Shown: piece after piece, positions 9,008 to 18,100 of the stretch
Layout of the letters: every line of letters starts with the position of its first letter
Numbering within the stretch: position 1 is the stretch's first letter
Source of the DNA: an uncultured Latescibacterota bacterium
GTDB lineage: Bacteria > Latescibacterota > UBA2968 > UBA8231
Direction: 5' to 3'
Length of the DNA: 64,000 nt
NCBI GenBank assembly: GCA_951813615.1
Contig: OX638377.1
Coordinates: 4,676,599 to 4,740,598, forward strand
Position numbers and translations under genes: made by a program
Notes under the pieces: model-generated
What the model was told of the DNA's origin: nothing
The model's input: only the letters and a program-made list of their open reading frames with translations
Database searches by the model: none

Positions 9008-9949
9008 CTAGCCCAAAGCAAAGACGACCTCGCCGACGACAATGGCCACAAGCCCCAAGAACATGCCGACTTTGAGCAAGCGGCCGAGGCGGTCGTCGGC
9101 CAGCATAGCGCGTTGGCGATACAATTGCCAGAGGACGTAGCCGACTAGGGCATGGACGGGCAGCAACGCGAGTGCGTAGAGTGCGCCGTAGAGGCCCACG
9201 AAAAACGGCATCCAAGTAAACCCGACCAGCAGCAAGTACACGAAAGCCGCCAACACCCCAGCTTGGGACCGTCCCCAACACAGAGGCAAGGTGCGCTCGC
9301 CACGGATCTGATCCCCAGCCACGTCCTCAATATCCTTGACGATTTCCCGCCCCAAGTGAAAGAGAAAAGCAAAGAGCGCCGGAATCCACGAGCGTCCGAT
9401 ATCGCCGACGGCCAAGGCACCATAGGGAAAGGCGATGGCCCCGACAACGGCGATGAGCACATTGCCCCATAGTAGGCTATGTTTTAAGGAAATACTATAG
9501 ATGGCGAGTAAGACAACAACGACTAAGGCAATCACCCCATGCCAGAGGCTGAGCCAGAACGCGAGCACGCAGCCGGCTAGAGCGAGGAGCAAACTTTCTA
9601 TTCGAGCCGCATTTGGGCTAAGGCGACCGGAAGGCAGGGGACGCAGCGGACGATTGATGCGGTCAACATCGATGTCCAGCAAATCGTTGAAGGCATTGCC
9701 GGCACCGTTGATTAACGCAGCAGAAAGAACGGCAAGCAGCATGGCGGGCCAAACGGGGGCCTGGTCTGCGGTCAAAGCACCAATGCCGACCGAGAGGGCG
9801 GTAATCAGGCCGTTGAGCGGCCGAGGCAGGAGGAAAAGGGCGCTGAGTTGCGACAAGGGGTTCCGTTTGTGTACGATTAAAAGTCCATATAAAAGCAAAG
9901 CAAAAAGGTCGCCGCCAAGAGGCTTTTTGCAGCCAAAGTACACGGGCAA
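9008..9949 (-). CDS. UbiA-family membrane prenyltransferase (DGGGP synthase-like)
   Basis: A polytopic membrane protein of up to 313 residues. The first prenyl-diphosphate motif is N88-D89-xx-D92-xxx-D96 (NAFNDLLDIDVDRINRP), and the second is DIEDVAGD at 206-213. The spacing fits UbiA enzymes, and the first motif with RPLPSGRLSP resembles geranylgeranylglycerol-phosphate geranylgeranyltransferases, which make ether lipids, more than UbiA or MenA. A role in menaquinone, haem or chlorophyll-type prenylation is also possible. The true start is uncertain: homology begins near residue 30, and an in-frame GTG at residue 26 is possible. Confidence 0.8.
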   Translation of the reverse strand: MPVYFGCKKPLGGDLFALLLYGLLIVHKRNPLSQLSALFLLPRPLNGLITALSVGIGALTADQAPVWPAMLLAVLSAALINGAGNAFNDLLDIDVDRINRPLRPLPSGRLSPNAARIESLLLALAGCVLAFWLSLWHGVIALVVVVLLAIYSISLKHSLLWGNVLIAVVGAIAFPYGALAVGDIGRSWIPALFAFLFHLGREIVKDIEDVAGDQIRGERTLPLCWGRSQAGVLAAFVYLLLVGFTWMPFFVGLYGALYALALLPVHALVGYVLWQLYRQRAMLADDRLGRLLKVGMFLGLVAIVVGEVVFALG

Positions 9950-9957
9950 ATTTGCTC

Positions 9958-9986
9958 TTGACAGGTCCTAACGTGCAAAGTAGGTT
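9958..9986 (+). promoter_or_regulatory. Candidate sigma-70-like promoter of the M28 peptidase gene
   Basis: TTGACA at 9958-9963 and TAGGTT at 9981-9986 are separated by 17 bases, 36 bases before the peptidase start, in the gap between two divergent genes. Assigned from consensus match only. Confidence 0.4.
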
Positions 9987-10021
9987 CCCTAACGTTTTGT
10001 TTCTCAACAAGTAAGCTAGCT

Positions 10022-12085
10022 ATGAATGCAATTAAAGGGGCGTTGTGCGCCTCTCTTTTTTTTATAAGCTTCGCCTTGGCCAATCAGCCCTTGGTCGGCG
10101 TGTCTTGGAAAACGTCAAGCGAGCTAACCGCGATTGCCGCGCTGAGCGAGAAGGTGCGCTACGTGGCGCGGGGCGTAGCTTTTGTCGAGGCTAACGAAAG
10201 CGCGGTCCAGCAATTCACAAAGTGGGGGTTTCCCATCCTCTGCCTCGACAGGCCACAAGCAGGCGACCGCTATTTTGTCGCCGATCACCTCCATTTTCCC
10301 CTGCCCCAAGGCATTGAACTGGTCTTTGATGGAGGAGGCGAATGGGCGCTCTTGCGGGTGGGGCCGAACGCGCGCTTGCACGAAGCACCCCACTTCCTCT
10401 GGCCGCTACCCAACAACTACAGCCTAAAAGGGTGGTTAGATGAGCCGAGGCGCGCGCCCAAGGCCCTGCAAACGGCCTCGCCGGCTGTGGCGGCTCTCAT
10501 CGAAGAAGTCGCAGCCGAGCGCTTGCAAACTCACGTCGAAACCCTCGCCCTGAAAGACCCGGCGTTGGGCAGCGTCCCCGGCAATAGCCGCAGCCGCTTT
10601 GCCGTGCATCCAGAGATACTCGAATCAACCGAGTACATCCGCTCGCAATTGGCCGCGGCCCTCGGCGACAGAGCAGTCAGACTGCACTCCTTCCCCATTG
10701 ACTCGCGGCGCGTCACCTCTCACACCTCGCGTCGGGGCAACCCAGGGCACGCACCAAGCGACACCACTGCGTACAACGTCATCGGTACGCTGGCGGGCTC
10801 CGATCCAGAGGCCGGATACTACATCGTCTGCGCTCACTACGACGCCACGGGCACGCGCTCGGCCGGGGGTTGGGACTGGCAAAGCGACCCCGCGCCTGGA
10901 GCCGACGACAATGCCAGCGGCGTGGCCTTGGTCATAGAGAGCGCAAAACTGTTAGCCGGGCAGCGCTTCCCCTGGTCCATCCTATTTATCGCTTGGTCGG
11001 GCGAGGAATTGGGGCTGTTGGGCAGCCAAGCGTATGCCGCTTCAGCCGCTGACCGCGAAGACCCGATCCTCGGCGTCCTCAACTTCGACATGATCGGTTT
11101 CAACGACTTGCAACAGCGGCTAGAGCTGGTGACGAATCCAGGCTCGCGCTGGCTGGGCGATCAGATGGCGTCCGTGGCCGAGCGCTACGAGATCGGCCTC
11201 AACATCGACTTGCTCGAAGACGGAGGAGCGCGCCTCAGCGATCACGCGCCATTCTGGGCCCGGGGCTACGACGCCATCCTCGGCATTGAAAACTACCTGC
11301 CCACAGACTCGACGACATACGGAGTCCGCGAGGGCCGCTACCGCATCAACTCGCAATACCACTCGGTCGTCGACTTGCCCGACAGCCTCAACTGGGAGCT
11401 GATACGCTGCACCACTCAGCTAGCCGTGGCGACATTGGCCGAGTACGGATTGGGAGAGGGCACGCCGAACTTGGCAGTCTTCACTGGCGATCTGAGCAGC
11501 GACCGCGCGGACGATCTCCGCGTCCGCGTCAGCAATATTGGGCTGGGCGCGGTCGCCAACAGCTTCTCGGTGCAGGTCTCGCAATGCGCGCTGGACTCCA
11601 GTCGGTGCGAGGTCATCCACCGAGAACAGGCCCCAGAGGGGTTGACTCCTGGCGCGAGCGCGGAATTGCACATCCCTTGGCAGCGATTTGGCGAAATGGT
11701 CTTTCTGATCGAAGTCGATACAGAAGGACAAATCAACGAGGTCAGCGAAGTGGACAACCGCGTCTTCCAGCGCCTGCGCCTAGTGCCACAATCGAAGATC
11801 GCGGTTTTTCCCAATCCCTTCCGCATCGGCAACGGCAGCGTGCTCCGCTTCAGCGGCGTGCCCCTCAAATCCTCGGTGCAGGTCTTTGGCCCGGCCGGTG
11901 ATCTGGTGTGGGAAGCAATTGAAGACGACGACGCACAACGCCGCTTGGGAGCCGTGGCCAACGAGGTGCTGTGGTACGGGATCAACCACGCCAATATACC
12001 GGTCGGCAACGGCGTCTATATCTATACGATCCACTCCCCCGAAGGAACCCTGCTAATAAGGGACAAAATCGCAGTTGTGCGTTAA
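10022..12085 (+). CDS. Secreted M28-family zinc aminopeptidase with CARDB-like and C-terminal sorting-like domains
   Basis: A 687-residue exported protein with a signal peptide over residues 1-20. The M28 catalytic domain has the zinc-ligand series H272 (CAHYDATG), D295 (GADDNASG), E328/E329 (WSGEELGLLGS), D356 (NFDMIGF) and a late His in YHSVVDLPD. From about residue 480 comes a CARDB-like beta domain (DDLRVRVSNIGLG ... EVSEVDNRV). The C-terminal 90 residues (VFPNPFRIGNG ... VYIYTIHSPEG) look like the FlgD-Ig or type IX sorting-type domains of FCB-group bacteria. It probably degrades peptides outside the cell. Confidence 0.87.
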   Translation: MNAIKGALCASLFFISFALANQPLVGVSWKTSSELTAIAALSEKVRYVARGVAFVEANESAVQQFTKWGFPILCLDRPQAGDRYFVADHLHFPLPQGIELVFDGGGEWALLRVGPNARLHEAPHFLWPLPNNYSLKGWLDEPRRAPKALQTASPAVAALIEEVAAERLQTHVETLALKDPALGSVPGNSRSRFAVHPEILESTEYIRSQLAAALGDRAVRLHSFPIDSRRVTSHTSRRGNPGHAPSDTTAYNVIGTLAGSDPEAGYYIVCAHYDATGTRSAGGWDWQSDPAPGADDNASGVALVIESAKLLAGQRFPWSILFIAWSGEELGLLGSQAYAASAADREDPILGVLNFDMIGFNDLQQRLELVTNPGSRWLGDQMASVAERYEIGLNIDLLEDGGARLSDHAPFWARGYDAILGIENYLPTDSTTYGVREGRYRINSQYHSVVDLPDSLNWELIRCTTQLAVATLAEYGLGEGTPNLAVFTGDLSSDRADDLRVRVSNIGLGAVANSFSVQVSQCALDSSRCEVIHREQAPEGLTPGASAELHIPWQRFGEMVFLIEVDTEGQINEVSEVDNRVFQRLRLVPQSKIAVFPNPFRIGNGSVLRFSGVPLKSSVQVFGPAGDLVWEAIEDDDAQRRLGAVANEVLWYGINHANIPVGNGVYIYTIHSPEGTLLIRDKIAVVR

Positions 12086-12118
12086 AAACACACTTTTGGT
12101 GTTGAAGAAGAGGAACTT

Positions 12119-12757
12119 GTGATTCGCGCAATTTTGTGGGACAACGATGGGGTGTTGGTAGATACCGAAGGGCTGTACTTTCAGGCGGGCCGAGAGGTCT
12201 TGGCAACCCAGGGTGTTGAACTGACGCAGAAGGATTTTGTCGAGCAGTCGTTGCAAAAGGGGCAAAGCGTATTTGACCTATTGCCCAACCAAGATGCTGA
12301 ATTAATTGATCGGTTGCGCTTGCAGCGCAATGCTCGCTACAGCGCGTTGTTGCAGGATCGCGTGCAAGTTTTGGACGGAGTAGTGGAGACGCTCCAAGCC
12401 TTACACGGACGCGTACTTATGGGAGTGGTCACAGGATCGCGAAAAGATCACTTTGACATTATTCACGCCCAGACGAATTTGCTCCAGTTTTTCGAGTTTG
12501 TCGTCGCACGGGAAGATTACAAAAAAGCAAAGCCCCACCCCGATGCGTATTTGACGGCCATGCGCCTGCATGGATTAGAACCTGAGACATGCGTTGTCGT
12601 GGAGGATTCTGAGCGAGGATGCACCGCCGCCGCAAAAGCTGGCTTGCGCGTACTGGTCGTGCCAAACGAACTGTCGCAGCACGGCGACTTTTCGCCTGCG
12701 TACAAGGTGCTAGAATCAATACGAGAAGTTGTAGACGAAGTAGAGAAATTGCGCTGA
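12119..12757 (+). CDS. HAD-superfamily phosphatase/phosphoglucomutase-like
   Basis: A 212-residue HAD subfamily IA protein. Motif I is DNDGVLVDTEG near the N-terminus, motif II is VVTGSRKDHF, K in KKAKPHPDAY is motif III, and VVEDSERGCTAAAKAG is motif IV. This set is shared by beta-phosphoglucomutases and phosphoglycolate-type phosphatases. The GTG start at 12119 follows AAGAGGA closely. It is 33 bases after the peptidase gene. The substrate is unknown. Confidence 0.88.
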   Translation: MIRAILWDNDGVLVDTEGLYFQAGREVLATQGVELTQKDFVEQSLQKGQSVFDLLPNQDAELIDRLRLQRNARYSALLQDRVQVLDGVVETLQALHGRVLMGVVTGSRKDHFDIIHAQTNLLQFFEFVVAREDYKKAKPHPDAYLTAMRLHGLEPETCVVVEDSERGCTAAAKAGLRVLVVPNELSQHGDFSPAYKVLESIREVVDEVEKLR

Positions 12758-12790
12758 CGGTTTTTCGCCCAGCTAGGTTATCTTCCCAAC

Positions 12791-13486
12791 TCAGCTCCCC
12801 AACGGACAATCCCCACACCGCTCATCCGTCCCACAAAGTTCCAATTCACACGTCAGCAGCGCATCCACGCAACGCTTCCAGTCGGCTGGATAGCGAAGCG
12901 TCCCTTCCAAGCGGAAGCCGCGGACCAAAGAGCGCAGCAGGGCAAAGCGCGTCTCGCGGTCGGCGACTTTGGCTCGCACCCGCTGGCGCACCTCAGCCAA
13001 GCAGTCGAGATACGCAGCAAATTCCCCGTCGAAAATCTCTTCGAAATCTTGCCGCAAGCGGCTGGATAGCGCCGGGCTGGCGTTAGAGGTGGAAATGCTC
13101 AGCCGCAAATGGCCCGGATGCACCAAGGCGACCATACCAAAGTTGGAATAGGCCGGATTGTCGTAGGAGTTGATCAGGATCTTGCGCGCCAAAGCCAGTT
13201 CGTACACCTGCGCCGTCAGCGCGCTGTCTAGCACGGTGTTCAGCACCAAGAACACGCCGTCGAGGTCGCGCTCCGCAAAGCAGCGCGGGTGATGTGTAAG
13301 GCGACCGGCCGCAGCCCATTCGACGAGCGCGGGCGTCGCACTTGGGCTTACCACCGTCAACCGCGCACCAGCGGCTAGCAAACGACCGGCCTTATCTTCG
13401 GCCTCGCGCCCCCCGCCGATGACCAAGCAGGGCTGCTCCATCACGTCGAGCCCCACTTGGAAATAGGGATTGAGTGGCTCGCTCAC
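12791..13486 (-). CDS. Precorrin-2 dehydrogenase/sirohydrochlorin ferrochelatase (siroheme synthesis)
   Basis: A 231-residue Met8p/CysG-N-type protein. The N-terminus has an NAD-binding VIGGGREAEDKAGRLL loop (residues 22-37), followed by LTVVSPSATP and the ASNASPALSSRLR segment that lines the active site. It oxidises precorrin-2 and may insert iron to form siroheme. The C-terminus is extended with a Cys-containing tail (C-E-L-E-L-C and C-G-D-C) that could bind metal. Its start overlaps the end of the rhodanese gene by 4 bases, so the two are coupled. Siroheme serves sulfite and nitrite reductases, which fits a sulfur-handling partner. Confidence 0.9.
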   Translation of the reverse strand: MSEPLNPYFQVGLDVMEQPCLVIGGGREAEDKAGRLLAAGARLTVVSPSATPALVEWAAAGRLTHHPRCFAERDLDGVFLVLNTVLDSALTAQVYELALARKILINSYDNPAYSNFGMVALVHPGHLRLSISTSNASPALSSRLRQDFEEIFDGEFAAYLDCLAEVRQRVRAKVADRETRFALLRSLVRGFRLEGTLRYPADWKRCVDALLTCELELCGTDERCGDCPLGS

Positions 13487-13905
13487 GCGCCCGAATCGCC
13501 GCTTAGAGCCGCGTAGCCTTTATCGTCGCTAGCGCCAGATTCGACCGGAAAGCCGAGGTCCAGCCAGCCGCGCTCGGTGCGCGACCCACCAAAGCCAGCG
13601 GTGACATTGGCCACATCCGCAAAGCCAGCGGCGACGAGCGCCTCACAAGCGCGCATGGAACGCGCGCCCGACTGGCAGCCGACGAGCAGCTTGGCGTCTG
13701 TGGCAAAATGGGCTTGAACGACTTGAACAAAATCGAGGTTGGGAACCATGCCCGCGGCGTGGCGGTGCATGACCGGGATATTGAACGAACCGGCCGGGTG
13801 GCCGCCCTCGTATTCGGGGACGGAACGGACGTCGATATACACTGCGCCCGCGTCGCTTTCGAGCAGTTCTTTCGCCTCACTGGGACTGACGTTTTGATAG
13901 CTCAC
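13483..13905 (-). CDS. Rhodanese-domain sulfurtransferase
   Basis: A 140-residue single rhodanese domain. VYIDVRSVPEYEGGHPAGSFNIP is the conserved first half, and C77 in VGCQSGARS is the active-site persulfide loop. It is upstream of, and translationally coupled to, the siroheme gene, suggesting a role in sulfur transfer or sulfur assimilation. No signal peptide, so cytoplasmic. Confidence 0.9.
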   Translation of the reverse strand: MSYQNVSPSEAKELLESDAGAVYIDVRSVPEYEGGHPAGSFNIPVMHRHAAGMVPNLDFVQVVQAHFATDAKLLVGCQSGARSMRACEALVAAGFADVANVTAGFGGSRTERGWLDLGFPVESGASDDKGYAALSGDSGA

Positions 13906-13921
13906 GATACCTCGTCTCTAT

Positions 13922-13950
13922 TTGACAATGTCCACCCTTTAGGGTTGAAT
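13922..13950 (+). promoter_or_regulatory. Candidate promoter of the RND efflux operon
   Basis: TTGACA at 13922-13927 and TTGAAT at 13945-13950, 17 bases apart, in the divergent gap before the adaptor gene. Assigned by consensus only; the -10 match is 4 of 6. Confidence 0.3.
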
Positions 13951-14015
13951 ACATGTTAACAGTAATGCACCGTTTTCGCTACCTACAAGCCCACAGACTC
14001 CGGAGAAAGACGATT

Positions 14016-15125
14016 TTGAACGCATGGCACAGGGCAGGCGTACTATTATTAGCGGCAGTTTTGGGGGCTTGCAGTGTGCAAGTGGGCGGGCAAGAAGAGG
14101 GCGACGATTCAGACCCAGCGGCCCAAGCCGACAGCACGGCTGCGGATAGCCTATCCAAGCCCATAGAAGCAATACCCGTCGAGGTCGCCCTCGCGCATAC
14201 GGGCGATATTTCCGCCCATCTACTCTTCAACTCGACAATCGAAACCGAAGCGGCCGTCGAGATTTACCCCCAAATCAGCGGTCTCGTCAAACAACTCAAC
14301 GTCGAGGAAGGCGACCGCGTCGAAGCGGGCGACACCCTCCTCAGCATCGAGGACAAGCAGTTGCGCATCGCCGTGGAAGAAGCCCAAGCCAACTACCACT
14401 ATCAGCAGACTGGCTTCAAGCGCACCGAAGCCATGTTCGAGCGCAACCTCATTAGCGACCAAGAGTTCGAGACCAACAAATACAACTTTGAACAATCTCG
14501 CCTCCGGCTAGAGCGCGCTCGCCTAGAGCTAGAATACGCAGAAGTCATCGCGCCGTTCTCCGGCGTGATCACCGAGCGCTCCGTGCAAGTCGGCGCTCGG
14601 GTGGGGCCAAGCAGCAAGCTCTACGACCTCATCAAGCTCGACGACCTCATCGCCCGCGTCTTTGCGCCCGGCCAGTACCTCACCTCTATCGGCAACGGCC
14701 AACAGGCCCTTATCACCTCGGAGTTTTTGCCCGACGAGCAATTCCACGGCTGGGTCAAGCGCATCAGCCCCGTAGTCGATCCCAGAAGCGGCACCTTCAA
14801 GGTCACGGTGGGCTTGCGCGACCGCTGGGAGTACTTGCGGCCCGGCCTCTTCGTCAACGTGCGCATCGTCACCGCCACACACACCGACGCTGTGTTGATA
14901 CCCAAGCAGGCAATCGTGTACGACGGCGGCGACCGGTTCGTGTTTGCCGTCGTGGACACCACGGCCGCGCGGATCAAGTTGCAGCCCGGGTTCGAGGATA
15001 CCGACTTTATCGAGTCGCTCGCCGACATCGACTCCGGCACCCCGATCATCGTCGTTGGACAAAACGGCCTCAAAGACAGTACGCGGGTGCGCATAGTCAA
15101 CTCCGATGACGTGGGCCAAGGCTAG
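14016..15125 (+). CDS. RND efflux periplasmic adaptor lipoprotein (HlyD/AcrA family)
   Basis: From TTG 14016 (GGAG 11 bases upstream) the product is 369 residues and begins with a lipoprotein signal ending VLGAC, so it should be anchored in the inner membrane. An ATG at 13953 in the same frame would put 21 charged residues before the signal and is less likely. The body shows the barrel-sandwich lipoyl halves (IYPQISGLVKQLNVEEGDRVEAGDTLL and VIAPFSGVITERSVQVGARV) flanking a helical hairpin, then a beta-barrel and membrane-proximal domain. It bridges the two RND pumps downstream to an outer-membrane channel not found here. Confidence 0.9.
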   Translation: MNAWHRAGVLLLAAVLGACSVQVGGQEEGDDSDPAAQADSTAADSLSKPIEAIPVEVALAHTGDISAHLLFNSTIETEAAVEIYPQISGLVKQLNVEEGDRVEAGDTLLSIEDKQLRIAVEEAQANYHYQQTGFKRTEAMFERNLISDQEFETNKYNFEQSRLRLERARLELEYAEVIAPFSGVITERSVQVGARVGPSSKLYDLIKLDDLIARVFAPGQYLTSIGNGQQALITSEFLPDEQFHGWVKRISPVVDPRSGTFKVTVGLRDRWEYLRPGLFVNVRIVTATHTDAVLIPKQAIVYDGGDRFVFAVVDTTAARIKLQPGFEDTDFIESLADIDSGTPIIVVGQNGLKDSTRVRIVNSDDVGQG

Positions 15126-18100
15126 GCCCGTGCAGCAACCCCCTAGCACATCCCGCTTCGCGATTGCAACCCGGCGGCCAGTCGCCATCCTCATGGTGGT
15201 GCTGGCCGTCTGCGTTTTCGGCTGGGTCTCCTATCAGCGGCTCTCGTTGAACCTAATGCCCGACATTTCCTACCCGACCCTAACGGTGCGCACCGAATAT
15301 CCCGGCACGGCACCAGAGGAAGTCGAGACCCTGCTCTCCCGCCCCTTGGAGCAGGAACTGGGCATTGTCCCGCACCTCGTCAACATTAGCTCCATCTCCA
15401 AGGCCGGGCAGTCGGACATCATCCTCGAATTTGAATGGGACACCGACATGAACGCGATGTCCCAAGAAATCCGCGAGAAGGCCGACCGCGTCTGGTTGCC
15501 CCAAGACGCCGATAAACCCCTGCTGCTGCGCTATGACCCCTCGCTAGACCCGATCATGCGCATCGGTCTATACGGCCCGCAGGACCTCTACGCGCTGCGC
15601 TACCTCGCCGAACACGACATCAAGCGCGAGTTGGAGGCCCTAGTCGGGGTGGCGGCGGTCAAAATCAAGGGCGGCTTGGAAGAAGAGATCCACGTCGCGC
15701 TCAACGAGCGTCAAATCTCGGTGATGGGACTAGACATCAACCAGATAAACAACCGCCTAGCGCAGAACAACGTCAATTTGCCCGGCGGCAACTTGCGCGA
15801 GGGCCAAGTCGAATACCTGATCCGCACGCTCAACGAGTTCGCCACCGTCGATGAAATCGCCGGGCTGATCATAGCGCGGCAGGGCGACGCCGATGTGTAT
15901 CTGCGCGACATTGCCGAGGTCTCTCGCTCGCACAAGGACCGCGAGATCATCACCCGGGTCAACGGCCGCGAGAGCGTCGAGATCGAAATCTACAAGGAAG
16001 CCGACGCCAACATCGTCGCCGTCGCCGACAGGGTTCGCAACGCGCTCTTCGGCTTGCCGCAGCAGCGCGCGTACGTGGAGCAGAAGACCCGCGAAGCCCA
16101 AGAAATGGCGCAGCGCAGCGAGGAAGAAAAAAGGGAAGAGCAACAAGAGGAGCGAAAAAAGCAAGAGGCTGAAAAAGCCGCGGCAAAAAAGAACGGGGAA
16201 GAGCAACAAGAGGAGTTGCAAAAGAAAAAACAGGAAGAAGCCCGCAAGGCGATGGAGCATTTGCGGATGACCGACTTCATCGGCCACCGCCTGCCGCCAG
16301 GAGCCAAGCTGGAGCTTTTGTCCGACCAGTCGGGTTTTATCGAGAATTCGATCACCGAGGTCCAAATCAATGCGCTCATCGGCGGGACAATGGCCGTGCT
16401 AGTACTCTTCGCGTTCTTGCGCAACGTGGTCCACACGCTGATCGTCGGCCTGACGATTCCGGTGTCGATCATGGCGACCTTCGCGCCGATGTACATGTTT
16501 GACGTGTCGCTCAATATCATGTCGCTCGGCGGGTTGGCCCTAGGAATCGGAATGCTGGTCGACAACTCGATCGTGGTGCTGGAGAGCATCTTCCGCTGTC
16601 GGGAAGAGGGCGACGATCTGGTCCAGGCCACCGTCCGCGGCACCCGCGAGGTCGGTACCGCCGTGTTGGCCTCGACGCTGACGACGATCACGGTGTTTTT
16701 TCCCATCGTCTTCGTCGAGGGCGTAGCTGGGCAGATCTTCGGCGATATGGCACTGACGGTCGTGTTCTCGCTGTTGGCCTCGTTGGGCGTGGCGCTGTAC
16801 TTCATTCCCATGCTGGCCTCGCGCCAAATCGACCGCCAGGGTGGGCTAGCCGAGCAGATTGGTCGCAGCGACTTTCTGCGCCTACAGGCGCTGAGCCGGG
16901 CCCGCGCGATATTCAGCGAGCCGGGGAGCCGGTGGCGCAAGGCAGCGCAGGTGGCCATCGCGCTGCCCTACTTAATCGGCGAGGTCCTGTTGCGGATCGG
17001 GCTGGCCGCGGCAACCCTCGTGGCGGCGGTGCTCAAAGGAGCCTTTCTCCTCGTCTCCGAGCTGTTGTGGTGGCTGATCAAACCCGTCGAACACTTCTGG
17101 CTCAAGCGCGAGCGGACCTTTCAGCATTGGGTCGGTACTTGGGCTGCGGAAAGCCGCATCGGCCAGTGGACTTTCTTCGAGCGCGTCTGGCCGGACATCT
17201 TGAGTTTTGAGTCGCCGCGCATCCTCGGCGAGCTCGTACAGCGCTACTGGCACTGGGTGAACAGGCCCGAGCACCTAGCGTGGAAGACACTCAAAATATT
17301 GTCGCTGCCACTGGCGCTGGTCTATCTGGCAGCTGTGCGCTTCGTCCTCGGCACCGTGTTCAGGCTGGTGGGCATCGTCTTGCACGTGGCGCTAATGCTC
17401 GTCGGGCTGGTGCTGGTGCTGGTGTTGTTTCTGCTAGGCATCCTGCTGATGCCGGTCTTTTTGCCGCTGCTCTTTGTGTTTGAACGCGGCTTCGGGCTGG
17501 TGCAGCAGACCTATCCGTCCCTGTTGAGTTGGGCGCTCAGGCAGCGCTTGCTGATTATCGGCGGTGCCCTAGCCGCCCTGCTGGTCTGCTGGTACAAGCT
17601 CGTACCCGAGCTGGGCACCGAGCTGATTCCCCAGGTCCACCAAGCTGAATTCAATCTCGACCTCGGGCTGCCGGTGGGTACGCCACTGGAAGAAACTGCC
17701 GAGATCGTGCGCCAGATCGAAGGGATCGCCGGCGAACAACCCGAAGTCGCGCGAGTGGCGACCACGGTAGGCACCGATCGGTCGGCGAGTTCCTCGGCCG
17801 AAGAGGGCGAGCACACCGCCCAAGTAACAATCCGCATGCAGGAAGGGTCCAGCGCCGCGCAAGAAGCCGCGTTGATCCGGCGTCTGCGGGACGCGGTTGA
17901 GGATATACCCGAAATCGAGGTTGAAATCTCACACCCAGCGCTGTTCAGCTTCAAGACGCCCATTGAGGTCGAAATCCGCGGCTACAATCTGCGCCAGTTG
18001 CGCCAGTTGAGCTTAGAGGCCGAGTCGCGGATGGCCGGCTTGCCCGGGCTAGTCGACGTCAAATCGTCGCTGCAGGCGGGCAATCCCGAGCTACAGATCA

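Noticed and set aside
9152..9971. Plus-strand frames opposite the UbiA gene
   Set aside because: They are shadows of a gene with clear prenyltransferase motifs.
12060..12110. Terminator after the M28 peptidase gene (AACAC/GTGTT hairpin)
   Set aside because: The stem is only 5 bp, AT-rich and lacks a T-run; the next gene may be read through.
15757..16365. Long open frames on the minus strand opposite the RND pump genes (also 15990-16958)
   Set aside because: They mirror a clear RND gene in GC-rich sequence, have low-complexity translations and no ribosome site.
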